DNA from: Candidatus Synechococcus calcipolaris G9
GTDB taxonomy: Bacteria > Cyanobacteriota > Cyanobacteriia > Thermosynechococcales > Thermosynechococcaceae
Assembly: GCF_029582805.1 (NCBI RefSeq)
Contig: NZ_JAKKUT010000002.1
Span: forward strand, 434,001 to 498,000
DNA: 64,000 nucleotides
Direction: 5' to 3'
Under the pieces are notes generated by a model. The model ran no database searches. It saw only the letters and a program-made list of their open reading frames with translations, and had not been told where the DNA came from. The position numbers and the translations under genes are program-made. Positions 44,378 to 53,577 of the stretch are shown here, one piece after another (positions within the stretch are counted from its first letter, which is position 1; the number at the start of each line of letters is the position of its first letter).

Positions 44378-44818
44378 CTAAATCAGAAATGCCCCCTCCA
44401 GATAGGTGGTTAACTCAAGCTCATAGGCATTTCGTGGCATGGGTTGACCCAGGGAAATCTTGGGCTGCTGGAGTGCATGGGCTGGAACCGGATCAACCCG
44501 AGGGCGATAGAGGACTAAGGCCACATCAAAGCGACAGGGATTATTTTGTAACGTTGGATGGGCCTCTAGAAAGAGGGCGGCAGTTTGGATCAGTCGCTTT
44601 TGCTTGATCGGTGTAATGGCCAGCAGGCCATTATGATCCAGGTTGCGGTGGCGACGGGTTTTCACTTCCACAAAGGCAACGGTGCGATCGCTCCCTTGGG
44701 CGACAATATCCAGTTCTCCCCAAGGGCAATGCCAGTTTTGCGCCAAAATGATGCTATTTTGCTGGCGTAACCAATCTGTCACAAAGGTTTCACCAACGCT
44801 GCCCATGTCTCGACCCAT
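44378..44818 (-). CDS. YraN/UPF0102 family nuclease-fold protein
   Basis: About 146 residues. PD-(D/E)XK-like core: GETFVTDWLRQQ, NWHCPWGELDIVAQ, VAFVEVKTRR, RFDVALVL. Family role is unproven; links to DNA processing have been suggested. ATG 44818 is chosen because GGGGAG lies eight bases upstream; ATG 44806 and 44848 are possible. Its 5' end faces and overlaps the start of the next, divergent gene. Confidence 0.88.
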   Translation of the reverse strand: MGRDMGSVGETFVTDWLRQQNSIILAQNWHCPWGELDIVAQGSDRTVAFVEVKTRRHRNLDHNGLLAITPIKQKRLIQTAALFLEAHPTLQNNPCRFDVALVLYRPRVDPVPAHALQQPKISLGQPMPRNAYELELTTYLEGAFLI

Positions 44819-46271
44819 TTCGGCCGCTCCCCAAGATGTCCTTCCCATCCTAACAGCCCTACTCCAGCGGCAAAGCCAGGCCACCCTGCCCTTCCATACC
44901 CCTGGCCATCAACAGGGACGGGGAAGTTCCCAGGTGATCCAAGACCTCTTGGGTGAGGGTTTAAGCCTAGATTTAACGGAACTACCGGGCCTAGATTATC
45001 TGGCGGCCCCATCGGGGCCCATTGCTGAGGCCCAAGACCTAGCAGCCCAAACCTTTGGCAGCGATCTCACCTGGTTTTTAGTCAATGGCTCCAGCGTGGG
45101 CATTATGGCAGCCCTTCTGGCCACGGTGGGGGAAGGGGAAACGGTTCTACTCCCCCGCAATGTCCACCAATCAGCCATCTCCGGCCTGATTCTATCGGGA
45201 GCTAACCCCGTATTTATCAATCCCGATTGGGATGCCACCTGGGGTCTTGCCTATCCCCTAGGGGCGGAACAGGTGGCCCAGGGACTTGCGGCCCATCCAG
45301 AGGCCAAGGCGGTTTTTCTCGTCAGCCCCACCTACGAAGGGTTATGTAGCCCTCTGGGGGCGATCGCCAATGTGGTCCATAGCTACGATATTCCCCTGAT
45401 CGTGGATGAAGCCCATGGCAGTCATTTGGGTTTCCATCCCCAGTTACCGCCATCCGCCCTGAGTCAAGGGGCCGATGTGGTGATTCAATCCAGCCATAAA
45501 ACCCTGACGGCCCTGACCCAAGCAGCCATGTTGCATCACCAAGGTTCCCGGATCCATGGCCAAGCTCTCAGCCGTTGCCTCAATCTTCTCCAAACCACCA
45601 GCCCCAGCTATCTTCTCCTTGCGTCCCTGGATGCCGCCCGACACCAAATCGCAACCCAGGGGCAACAACACTACGATCAGCTTATCGGGGCGATCGCCGA
45701 TTGCTGGCAGAAACTTGATCCCTTGGGCCTGCCCCGCTTGGACAATAGATTGGGCCCCATGGATCCCACCCGCCTCACCCTGGGAACCTGGCCCCTAGGT
45801 CTAACAGGCTTTGCCTTGGACGAATGGCTCGATCAACAACAGAAAATTACCGCCGAACTCCCCTGCCTACGCTATCTAACCTTCCTATGGGGTTGGGGAA
45901 CCACTGCAAAAATGCTCGAATCCTTTAGTGAGGGGATCAATGCCTTGATGCGAGCCTATCCCATTCTCCGCCATGATCCCCCTGCCGCCTTTCCCCTAAA
46001 TGAATCAATGCTCCCTAGTATCAGCCAGCCCCACCTCACCCCCCGTCAAGGATTCTTTGCCCCCCAGGAGTCCTTTCCCCTTGGCGAAAGCATTGGCCGC
46101 ATCAGTGCCACGAGTCTCTGTCCCTATCCGCCGGGGATCCCCCTAATTTTGCCGGGAGAAGTGATTACAGCGGGGGCGATCGCCCAAATGGAGCAAATTC
46201 TTGAGGCGGGGGGACAGATCACCGGCCTAGAGAATCATTCCCGGAAAACTGTTTCCGTCGTGATGTCCTAG
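44805..46271 (+). CDS. PLP-dependent Orn/Lys/Arg decarboxylase-family enzyme
   Basis: 488 residues. N-terminal LPFHTPGHQQGRG, then LVNGSSVGIMAALLA, IVDEAHGSHLGF (PLP Asp) and SSHKTLTALTQAAML (PLP Lys), as in fold-I basic amino acid decarboxylases of the short (Gram-positive, SpeA/Cad-like) type. Substrate is not predictable from sequence; another arginine decarboxylase of a different fold is at 59035. ATG 44805 has no Shine-Dalgarno sequence, and its 5' end overlaps yraN head-to-head by 14 bp, so the start is provisional. Confidence 0.82.
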   Translation: MSRPISAAPQDVLPILTALLQRQSQATLPFHTPGHQQGRGSSQVIQDLLGEGLSLDLTELPGLDYLAAPSGPIAEAQDLAAQTFGSDLTWFLVNGSSVGIMAALLATVGEGETVLLPRNVHQSAISGLILSGANPVFINPDWDATWGLAYPLGAEQVAQGLAAHPEAKAVFLVSPTYEGLCSPLGAIANVVHSYDIPLIVDEAHGSHLGFHPQLPPSALSQGADVVIQSSHKTLTALTQAAMLHHQGSRIHGQALSRCLNLLQTTSPSYLLLASLDAARHQIATQGQQHYDQLIGAIADCWQKLDPLGLPRLDNRLGPMDPTRLTLGTWPLGLTGFALDEWLDQQQKITAELPCLRYLTFLWGWGTTAKMLESFSEGINALMRAYPILRHDPPAAFPLNESMLPSISQPHLTPRQGFFAPQESFPLGESIGRISATSLCPYPPGIPLILPGEVITAGAIAQMEQILEAGGQITGLENHSRKTVSVVMS

Positions 46272-46339
46272 TCAATACTTTTAAATATTGAGTCAATGGT
46301 TTTGAATATTTTCATGGAAAATCATAGGATACATGAAAA
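46271..46339. repeat. Direct repeats and inverted repeat upstream of WG-repeat gene
   Basis: Two 19-bp direct repeats (46271-46289, 46292-46310; 16 of 19 identical; GTCAAT..TTTT.AATATT) with a 21-bp period, two helical turns. They are followed by a perfect inverted repeat TTTTCATG (46309-46316) / CATGAAAA (46332-46339). Likely operator sites; the factor is unknown. Confidence 0.5.
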
Positions 46340-46370
46340 TCAAATTTACCCTTACTTACCCTAATTAATA

Positions 46371-47438
46371 ATGCGCGGCCGTTTTCTTTCCGTTTTGGTT
46401 CCAGGAATCCTCACCCTAGGCTTAGTAATTGGTCTACCTATGGTGGGTTTAGCCGCCCGTTCGTCCCCAGAGGCGATCGCTCCCCCTTCAGAGGGTCTGC
46501 TGTCCCAAGCCCAAGAAAATCCACCCTGGGGATTTATTGATCGCGGCGGTAAAGTTGTGATTGAGGCTCAGTTTGAAGATGCCTATTCCTTTAGTCAGGG
46601 GTTAGCTCCAATCAAGTTTCGTGGCCGCTATGGCTACATTGATCGCAATGGCAAAATGAGTATTCAGCCCCAGTACGAGGAAGCCTATGCTTTTTCGGAA
46701 GGTTTGGCTCGAATAAAATTTAATGGTCGCTATGGTTTTATTCAGCGGAACGGCCGACTACGCATCCCCGCCAAATATGAGGACGCAACCGGGTTTGTGG
46801 ATGGCCTAGCGGGGGTCAAGGAAGGGGGGCGTTGGGGCTACATCAGGGACAATAGTCGCTATGTCATTGATCCCCAGTTTGAAGAGGCTCGGGAATTTGC
46901 CGAGGGCTTGGCCGCTGTCAAGATCAATGGCAAGTGGGGATTTATTGATAAACGGGGTGAGGTGGTTATTCCGGCCCGATTTGATGCCGTACAGCCCTTT
47001 AGTGATGGGGTAGCAGCGATTCAAATGACCCAGAAGTGGGGATTAATTGATCGGAATGGTCGCACCGCCGTTGCCGTGAATTATGACCGATTATCCAGTA
47101 TGGCGGAGGGCCTCTCTGCGGCCCAACGGGATGGGAAATGGGGATTTATTAATAAAAGTGGCCGGGCGATGATCCCCTTCCAGTATGAGGATGCCCTGCC
47201 CTTTTCAGAAGGTTTAGCTGCCGTCAAACAGGGCGATCGCTACGGCTACATTAATAAAAATAATCAGAGGGTAATTACCCCCCGCTACGATCGGGCTTTT
47301 CACTTTATTGATGGTTTAGCCCCGGTCAAACAGAACGATCGCTTTGGCTTTATTAATTCCCGTGGTCAATTTGTGATTCCGGCCCGATTCCAAGAGGCCT
47401 ACTACTTTGCCGAAGGGTTAGCCCGCATTCAACCCTAG
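46371..47438 (+). CDS. Secreted WG-repeat protein
   Basis: 355 residues. A signal peptide-like N-terminus (FLSVLVPGILTLGLVIGLPMVGLAA) is followed by nine WG-type repeats of about 34 residues. Each starts W/Y-G-F/Y-I-D/N-R-x-G and continues with IPA-F-DA-FSEGLA-VK. The WG fold is found in exported proteins and is thought to bind partners or surfaces; there is no enzymatic motif. The start is ATG 46371 (MRGRFLSV). Confidence 0.88.
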   Translation: MRGRFLSVLVPGILTLGLVIGLPMVGLAARSSPEAIAPPSEGLLSQAQENPPWGFIDRGGKVVIEAQFEDAYSFSQGLAPIKFRGRYGYIDRNGKMSIQPQYEEAYAFSEGLARIKFNGRYGFIQRNGRLRIPAKYEDATGFVDGLAGVKEGGRWGYIRDNSRYVIDPQFEEAREFAEGLAAVKINGKWGFIDKRGEVVIPARFDAVQPFSDGVAAIQMTQKWGLIDRNGRTAVAVNYDRLSSMAEGLSAAQRDGKWGFINKSGRAMIPFQYEDALPFSEGLAAVKQGDRYGYINKNNQRVITPRYDRAFHFIDGLAPVKQNDRFGFINSRGQFVIPARFQEAYYFAEGLARIQP

Positions 47439-47478
47439 ATACAAGATTCAGCTACCCCATCCCCATCTGAAAATTTCT

Positions 47479-47514
47479 AAAAAAAACTGCCCCCAAGAAA
47501 CGAGTGGGGACAGT
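47479..47514 (-). terminator. Intrinsic terminator of amt
   Basis: On the minus strand, ACTGTCCCCA pairs with TGGGGGCAGT (10 bp, one mismatch, 9-nt loop), followed by a T-run of about eight (47479-47486). It lies about 87 bp after the amt stop. There is no T-run in the other direction. Confidence 0.75.
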
Positions 47515-47600
47515 CATTACCACCTAGGGCAACTTGGGGCCGCAGCCAAGAAGGCTAAATTAAACGAATCATAAAACGGCCCAAAACCAATGGAGCAGGA

Positions 47601-49031
47601 CTATTCCTTCAGGAAACCGCTATAGGCTTCCATGCCATGCTCACTAATATCCAAGCCCTTGATTTCCTCTTCTTCGTGGACACGAATGCCCAGGGTACTC
47701 TTTAGACCCAGCCAGAAGATACTCGTCAACAGCACGGTAAAACCACCGATCGTCATAATCCCAATGATTTGAGCGATCAATTGGTTAATTCCATTGCCGG
47801 TGAGTAAACCAGCATCCATGCTGAATAGACCAACCGCCAAGGTTCCCCAGATACCACACACCAAATGAACAGAGGTGGCACCGACGGGATCGTCAATTTT
47901 AATGCGATCAAACATGAGCACTGAGTAGACGACAATCACCCCAGCGATCGCCCCAATAATCACGGCAGACAGATAGGATACGGCATTACAGCCAGCGGTA
48001 ATCCCCACTAAACCGGCCAGAATTCCATTGATGATCATGGAGAGGTCAGGCTTGCCAATGACCAGCCAAGCGGTAATTGTTGCCGCAACACCACCCGCCG
48101 CCGCCGCCAAGTTGGTGGTGACCGCAATATAGGGGACGGCTTCACTAGCTGCCAACTCGGAACCTGGGTTGAAACCAAACCAACCAATCCAGAGAACCAA
48201 ACAACCCAACATCGCAAAACCCATGTTGTGGCCAGGAATGGCATTAGGGGTTCCATCACTGTTGTACTTGCCAATGCGAGGCCCGAGGAAAGCGGCTCCC
48301 ATGAGGGCGGCCCAGCCACCAACGGAATGGACTACAGTTGAACCGGCAAAATCAGCAAAGCCAACGTCAGCAAGGAGACCACCACCCCAACTCCAGTGGC
48401 CGGTAATGGGGTAGGAAATCCCGGTCAGGAGCAAGCTAAAAATCAGGAAGTCCACAAACTTAACCCGTTCCGCCACTGCCCCGGAAACAATCGTGGCAGC
48501 GGTACCGGCGAAGGCAGCTTGGAATAGGAAAAATACGGGAATAACCAGGCCGTCCGGAAAGGGATCCAAACCATAGGTTGCTGGATCTTCACTGCTGAGG
48601 AAGAAACCGCCCATGCCAATAAATCCACCGCCCCCTTCTGTACCAAACATGAAGGAGAAGCCAATGGCCCAAAAGGCCAAGGTGGCAAGGGCAAAAACAA
48701 TCAGGTTTTTAGACAAAATGTTGACGGCATTCTTTTGGCGGCAGAAGCCGGCTTCTAACATACCGAAACCCGCATTCATGAAAATGACTAGAATTGCGGC
48801 CACCAAAATCCAGATATTATTCAGAACCCCCTGCACATCTTCGGGAGTTAAGGGTACCTCCTCCATGGCTTCTTGAGCTTGTACCGCTACCCCCCAAGCA
48901 CAGAGGATGATGATTGCAAGGGGAATGCAGGCTAGTACGGCCGGCGATCGCAGGCGAAAATTAGGTAAGGAACCTAGCCCGGCCAGGGGTCGCTTTGCCT
49001 TTCTGGCTCGTTTTAATTTCAACTTAGGCAT
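47601..49031 (-). CDS. amt: Ammonium transporter
   Basis: 476 residues with about eleven membrane helices after a basic, cleavable-looking N-terminus (residues 1-53). Family motifs: [91 protein letters not shown]. The twin-His pore residues (VVHS and SVHL) are present. Takes up ammonium/ammonia; amt1-type genes are NtcA-activated in cyanobacteria. An NtcA-type site lies upstream at 49270-49283. Confidence 0.95.
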   Translation of the reverse strand: MPKLKLKRARKAKRPLAGLGSLPNFRLRSPAVLACIPLAIIILCAWGVAVQAQEAMEEVPLTPEDVQGVLNNIWILVAAILVIFMNAGFGMLEAGFCRQKNAVNILSKNLIVFALATLAFWAIGFSFMFGTEGGGGFIGMGGFFLSSEDPATYGLDPFPDGLVIPVFFLFQAAFAGTAATIVSGAVAERVKFVDFLIFSLLLTGISYPITGHWSWGGGLLADVGFADFAGSTVVHSVGGWAALMGAAFLGPRIGKYNSDGTPNAIPGHNMGFAMLGCLVLWIGWFGFNPGSELAASEAVPYIAVTTNLAAAAGGVAATITAWLVIGKPDLSMIINGILAGLVGITAGCNAVSYLSAVIIGAIAGVIVVYSVLMFDRIKIDDPVGATSVHLVCGIWGTLAVGLFSMDAGLLTGNGINQLIAQIIGIMTIGGFTVLLTSIFWLGLKSTLGIRVHEEEEIKGLDISEHGMEAYSGFLKE

Positions 49032-49397
49032 CTCTCTACGTTCTCAACGGGTGGACAAATTTCAAGACATCAAATAGACATCAATAACTTAATGGGGTGA
49101 GGAAGTATTCAGCAAGATCTAGTCCATTTTTAATAACTGTCACAGACCAGATAAAAAATAAACTGGCATGAGCAGTCCTAACGACTAACGCAGGTAGGTC
49201 GATTGACAAGGTCAAACATTTTACCCGCAGTTAACCTTCGATTGCATCAGTTCTCACAGGTGAAATTCTGTATTTTCTTATACAATTCATCAGGAGTGAA
49301 AAACAGCCTATGCTAGAGAAGGTCAGGCCTAGAACCGCAGGAGGGTTTTATCCGTGACCATAATTTTTTATTGCATTGGAGATAGTGGCGATCGCCC
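49032..49397. other. Divergent intergenic region between amt and tab2
   Basis: 366 bp between leftward amt and rightward Tab2/Atab2-like gene. Holds the NtcA-type palindrome (49270-49283). TATGCT (about 49309) lies 25 bp past the site on the plus strand. On the minus strand TGCAAT falls 23 bp past it. No ORF is credible. Confidence 0.5.
49270..49283. promoter_or_regulatory. NtcA-type binding site
   Basis: GTA-N8-TAC is matched exactly (GTATTTTCTTATAC). NtcA is the global nitrogen regulator of cyanobacteria, and its activated promoters place a TAN3T box about 20-24 bp downstream. Toward amt the nearest box is TGCAAT (imperfect); toward tab2 it is TATGCT at a slightly long spacing. Because amt is a classic NtcA target, amt is the more likely client. 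Confidence 0.55.
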
Positions 49398-50261
49398 ATG
49401 GGTATGATTTGGGAACTGGATTTCTATTCCCGTCCAATCTTGGATGAGAATCAAAAGAAGCGTTGGGAATTATTGATTTGTGATAGTGATCAAACCTTTC
49501 AATTTGCCAAAAACTGTAGTGGTGCGGAAGCCAATGCCCGTTGGCTAGAAACCGCCTTAAACGAAGCCAAAGAGCAATGGCAAAAACAATATGATTTAAC
49601 GGACAATACTCGTCCTGAAAAAGTTCGCTTCTTCCGGCGGGCCATGAACAGTATTATTGTGCGGGGATGCGAAGCCGCCGGTCTAGCGGCCATTCCCAGT
49701 CGTCGTACCTTTGCCCTGACTCGCTGGCTCCAAGAACGAGTCGAGCAGGTTTACCCCTACGAACCCGGCTATGATCCTGCGTTGGCAAACCCACCCACCC
49801 TCCCGCCCCCAGCCCCTGAACCCTTACCCCCAGCCCTCAGGGGAGAGCAGTGGCAGTTAACAGCCATACCCTGGTCAGAGTTAAATTCCGCCCGTGATTG
49901 GGGTCTTCCCTTTGGGGACATTCCTTCCCTAGCTCTGTTTGATCTGGAACCGGATACCCCCATTCCCGGACTGATTATTTATTCCCAACGAGCTTTGCCT
50001 TTAGCGGGCTGGTTATCCGGCATAGAACCAGCATTCATTGACTCAATATCCACACCCCTCAACCAATTAATTTTGGAAACTGGAGCCAGCGATCGCTGGA
50101 TTTTAGCTACCTTACGGCAATCTGACCTCATCAAGGAAGCAAAAGCCTTTATGGAGGGGATCAAAGACAGTCAGAATCTTCATTTTTTGGCGGTTCAACC
50201 CTCGCCAACGGTAGAAGAGCTGAGCGGTTTTTGGCTCCTCTGCCTAGATGAATTTATGTAA
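49398..50261 (+). CDS. Tab2/Atab2 family RNA-binding protein
   Basis: 287 residues. MIWELDFYSRPILDENQKKRWELLICD at the start and the C-terminal QPSPTVEELSGFWLLCLD are characteristic of this family (DUF1092). The plant and algal homologues promote translation of photosystem I psaA/psaB messages; cyanobacterial members are assumed to act likewise. A Pro-rich linker lies at about residues 130-150. Both ATG 49398 and ATG 49404 are possible starts. Confidence 0.88.
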   Translation: MGMIWELDFYSRPILDENQKKRWELLICDSDQTFQFAKNCSGAEANARWLETALNEAKEQWQKQYDLTDNTRPEKVRFFRRAMNSIIVRGCEAAGLAAIPSRRTFALTRWLQERVEQVYPYEPGYDPALANPPTLPPPAPEPLPPALRGEQWQLTAIPWSELNSARDWGLPFGDIPSLALFDLEPDTPIPGLIIYSQRALPLAGWLSGIEPAFIDSISTPLNQLILETGASDRWILATLRQSDLIKEAKAFMEGIKDSQNLHFLAVQPSPTVEELSGFWLLCLDEFM

Positions 50262-50360
50262 TCCTTATTTAATACTATTGTATAATAAATAGAATCAACG
50301 ACCTCAAGGGAAAAGCCGATCCCTGCTGCAAGAAGATTTGAGACGGAGGAAAATGATCCG

Positions 50361-50582
50361 ATGGAACCTAGCCCAAACGAGATCAACTGTGATGAAGCCT
50401 GTGTAAATGGCTGTATTCTCGGTGAAAAATGTCCCCATCGTGCCTACTTAGCTGACGTATCTAAGTTTATTAACGACACCCCCATGGACAAAATTATTGC
50501 GATCGCCGAAGAAAGTGTCCAAAAACGCTTTATTCAATCCCTAGAGCGAGAACGAATGCAACTTCCCCACCAACCCGAGTAG
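50361..50582 (+). CDS. Small four-cysteine conserved hypothetical protein
   Basis: 73 residues. Cysteines spaced C-x3-C-x3-C-x5-C at residues 10-24 (NCDEACVNGCILGEKCPH), followed by a helical, charged tail. Spacing could suit a metal or Fe-S site, but no known motif is matched. GGAGGA lies 11 bases before the ATG. Downstream of tab2 by 100 bp. Function unknown. Confidence 0.62.
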   Translation: MEPSPNEINCDEACVNGCILGEKCPHRAYLADVSKFINDTPMDKIIAIAEESVQKRFIQSLERERMQLPHQPE

Positions 50583-50617
50583 TAAAAAAATTAATTTTTA
50601 TTTGGATTATTTACAAC

Positions 50618-51508
50618 TTACGTACAGCTAGAGTTATTTTTCTGCAAATTATCTAGCCATAGTTGCAGATCCGAAAAGCATTGGAAGTCTAGGAGAACAT
50701 CCACCAAGGTTTCCAATTGCAGGACAGAGAGGTTTTCCAGCCGAAGACGCAGAGCTTCGGGTACAGTTCCTAAGCGGCGGGTCAATAGTCGCAGGATTAA
50801 GGTCAATTCTCCCTCTTGCCGTCCTCGCTGCTCTCCAATGCGCTCCCCTTCTTCCTTGATTTCTTGGTAAAAACGGGTTTTATGTAACTCTGTAGCAGTA
50901 AACCCTAGCATTTCCTCTACCTCTTCCCGACTTAGATGGGTAAATTTATACACCAAAATGGTGGTCAGTAGTTCTATTATGGCGCAGCTAATCGACTCCG
51001 GTTCCTGTTGACTGCGAGCCAAAATTTCTCTAGCAACAGTGGGGGCTTCTTTTTCCTGCAAAATGGTTAAACGCATCAAAGCAAGTCCCAAAGGCAGTTC
51101 CGGAGAATTGGTTAACTCTTCCAAGTAAATGCGATGAACGCGGGGGCTTTGAACAAAATCCTGAAAGGGGAGCCAATTACTCTGTTCAATTTTTCTAGAT
51201 GGATAAATAATTACCACTCGCCAATCAGAAAAGTGGGCACGATACAAGCAGAAATACAACAACGATTCACTAAAGAGACGCTCATAAAGTTTCTCATCTT
51301 TTTGAAACTGTACTTCACAAAAATAAACGATCCCCGGTGGATCATTTTCAGGTGGTAGAAAAACTCCATCAATCCGAAAAGATGCTTCTTTGACCTCTAC
51401 CGAATCAAACCGATAACCCGATACATTAGTGGGGGTTACATCCAGCAGATCAAAAAGTGTCAGAGGAAGTTGCTGAAACAGTTGATAGAAAATGGAATCT
51501 CGGCGCAT
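50618..51508 (-). CDS. Rpn/DUF2887-type nuclease-like protein
   Basis: 296 residues. N-terminal PD-(D/E)XK-type core with Asp47 (RIDGVF) and Glu65-x-Gln67 (VYFCEVQFQ), then helices, a charged ERIGEQRGRQEGE segment, and a C-terminal DUF4351-like part (LILRLLTRRLGTVPEALRLRLENLSV). Such recombination-promoting-nuclease-like proteins are multi-copy and mobile in cyanobacteria. No terminal repeats are visible around it. Confidence 0.85.
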   Translation of the reverse strand: MRRDSIFYQLFQQLPLTLFDLLDVTPTNVSGYRFDSVEVKEASFRIDGVFLPPENDPPGIVYFCEVQFQKDEKLYERLFSESLLYFCLYRAHFSDWRVVIIYPSRKIEQSNWLPFQDFVQSPRVHRIYLEELTNSPELPLGLALMRLTILQEKEAPTVAREILARSQQEPESISCAIIELLTTILVYKFTHLSREEVEEMLGFTATELHKTRFYQEIKEEGERIGEQRGRQEGELTLILRLLTRRLGTVPEALRLRLENLSVLQLETLVDVLLDFQCFSDLQLWLDNLQKNNSSCT

Positions 51509-51582
51509 TTCATCTCAATAGACATTACCTGCTGTATGGCAAGACATCATCGAATCATACATGAAGGCAGTAGGAAAATAAT

Positions 51583-52074
51583 TTAGCGATAATTGGTAAA
51601 TTGTAGATCAACTTGCCAATCTTCCGCCTTCAGACGCTGCATCACTGCCTGTAAATCATCCTTAGATTTTGCAGAAACCCGGACCGTATCACCTTGGATA
51701 GAACCTTGTACCTTCTTAAATTCAGCCCGAATGAGCTTAGTAATATCTTTGGCTAACTCACTACTAATCCCCCGCCGCAGACTGATCACCTGCTGAACTC
51801 GGTTGCCGCCAACGGATTCAATTTTACCGTAGTCAAAAATTTTCAATGAGAGTTGACGCTTGGCTGCCTTGGTCTGCAAAATTGTACACACCGCATCCAG
51901 GGTAAACTCACTATCGGTGTTCACCGTAATGGCATCTTTAGCCAACTCTAGGGTCGTTTTAGTATCTTTTAAGTCATAGCGGCTTTTAACTTCCCGCTCC
52001 GTCTGATCAAGGGCATTAACGATTTCTTGCCATTCAAAATCACTGACGACATCAAAGGAGTAAGTACTTGCCAT
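51583..52074 (-). CDS. YajQ family nucleotide-binding protein
   Basis: 163 residues. [28 protein letters not shown] at the start and [46 protein letters not shown] near the end match the family. YajQ-like proteins bind nucleotides, in some bacteria cyclic di-GMP, and can bind transcription factors; the role in cyanobacteria is unknown. Confidence 0.93.
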   Translation of the reverse strand: MASTYSFDVVSDFEWQEIVNALDQTEREVKSRYDLKDTKTTLELAKDAITVNTDSEFTLDAVCTILQTKAAKRQLSLKIFDYGKIESVGGNRVQQVISLRRGISSELAKDITKLIRAEFKKVQGSIQGDTVRVSAKSKDDLQAVMQRLKAEDWQVDLQFTNYR

Positions 52075-52092
52075 GAATTATGCCTAATAAAC

Positions 52093-53400
52093 TTAATTTT
52101 CGGGCAGCACTTGCCCAACCACGATTAATTGTCCCTGATCATTTACTTCCCAAACATCATAAACACCAATGACATCGCCATTTTCATCCAAATCTACATT
52201 ACCACTGGCACCTTGGTAATTAATCTGCTGCCCCTCTCGCAGGAGAGCTAACCCTTTACACACATCATCCACTGGCTCCCCTGGGCCATTGGCGACCTCA
52301 AGCAACTTACTACGAATTCCTTCACCGGTATTTTCTCCGGCTGCTTCCGCCGCTAACACCAAAAGAGCCGCTGCGTCCCAGGCTTGGGGAACAAAGGCCG
52401 CTGGCGGGGCCCCTTTCTTATCTAGCCAGAGGTCAGTCAAGGCCGCAAGGGCCTCACCATCTGCCCCAGGAACGGTTCCCTTGGCACCGGCGATAATAAA
52501 CCGTCCATCAGGGGTTTTACCCACCTGCTCCGGAAACGTATCGGATTTCACCCCATCTGTGAGCAAAATGGCCACATTATCGGTTAAGCCCTGTTCAAAG
52601 GCTGACTTGAGCAGCAAACTACCGGTTTCTGGGTAGAGAATGGCCACTACGGCATCCGGTTGCCCAGAAAATGCTGCCGCCGCTTCCGTATTAAACGTGG
52701 TAGCGCGATCGTCGTAGCGGGTGGGATTATTTTCATTAATCACCGTCCCCCCTAGTTCCTTAAAGGCTTTTGTAAACTCCTGTTCAAAACTACGGCCATA
52801 ATCATTATTAATCACGACGGTGGAAACTCGCTCATAGCCCTGTTCACTGGCTAATTTAGCTAAAGCCACAGCCTGATAGTTATCCGCAGGGGTGGTGCGG
52901 GCCCAATAGCCATTAAAATCCCCTTTCATGGCCCGCTCGGTGAAGAGGGTGCTGGTACTTCCCGGAGAAATCAGAACGACGTTTCCACGCACCGCAACAT
53001 CCACTGCCGCATTGGAAATACCACTTCCAAAGGAACCCACTACCCCGGCAACTCGGTCAATTTCCACCAGTTTGGTCATAGCTTCGGCCCCAGAGGCGGG
53101 ACTGGATTGATCGTCCGCCGCAAACAGAGTAATCGGCTCACCATTCACCCCGCCACAGGCATTGACCGTTTCCACAAACACTGGCACGGTTTCAGCAATG
53201 GGAAGCCCCACGGATGCCAGATCCCCAGTCGATGGTAGCAAGGAACCCATTCGTAGGCCGGTACCAGAGGTCGTTTGATTCGGATTCACCTGACAGGCAG
53301 AGATCGCGAGAACTAGACAACTACTGCCAATTAATCCGATCCACCGTTGTCCTTGGCGAAGATAGCGAAAGGAACGATCCAATATCCCCTGATTTCCCAT
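52093..53400 (-). CDS. ABC-type amino acid substrate-binding lipoprotein (LivK/NatB-like)
   Basis: 435 residues. Lipobox LAISAC about 36 residues in, then a type I periplasmic binding fold: MGSLLPSTGDLASVG, VVGSFGSGISNAAVD, VVLISPGSTSTLF, VVINNDYGRSFEQEFTKAFKELGG, ILLTDGVKSDTF, VPQAWDAAALLVLAAEAAG. Resembles NatB of the cyanobacterial neutral amino acid transporter. No permease or ATPase genes are adjacent. It borders the putative replication origin and points away from it. Confidence 0.85.
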   Translation of the reverse strand: MGNQGILDRSFRYLRQGQRWIGLIGSSCLVLAISACQVNPNQTTSGTGLRMGSLLPSTGDLASVGLPIAETVPVFVETVNACGGVNGEPITLFAADDQSSPASGAEAMTKLVEIDRVAGVVGSFGSGISNAAVDVAVRGNVVLISPGSTSTLFTERAMKGDFNGYWARTTPADNYQAVALAKLASEQGYERVSTVVINNDYGRSFEQEFTKAFKELGGTVINENNPTRYDDRATTFNTEAAAAFSGQPDAVVAILYPETGSLLLKSAFEQGLTDNVAILLTDGVKSDTFPEQVGKTPDGRFIIAGAKGTVPGADGEALAALTDLWLDKKGAPPAAFVPQAWDAAALLVLAAEAAGENTGEGIRSKLLEVANGPGEPVDDVCKGLALLREGQQINYQGASGNVDLDENGDVIGVYDVWEVNDQGQLIVVGQVLPEN

Positions 53401-53577
53401 AGAGCCACGTTAAGTTCTGACACGCAAATTTTTACAGTTGAGGTTTATTCTAGCACCACCTGGGTTCTAGGCAAGGGACTAGGTGGGAAACGCTGGAAGA
53501 ATTTTTTCTTTTCAATTTTTAGTTATCTCTTCTTAATTCTATATTTTTTATAATCTCTATATAGTAGTAGTAGGGCC
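53401..53577. other. AT-rich left flank of putative origin
   Basis: Mostly A+T between 53500 and 53570 (long T and TA runs). No gene seen. It may hold a DNA unwinding element or only the promoter of the binding-protein gene. Confidence 0.4.

Noticed and set aside
50618-51508. Insertion sequence
   Set aside because: Rpn/DUF2887 proteins are transposase-related by name, but no terminal inverted repeats or target duplications flank this gene.
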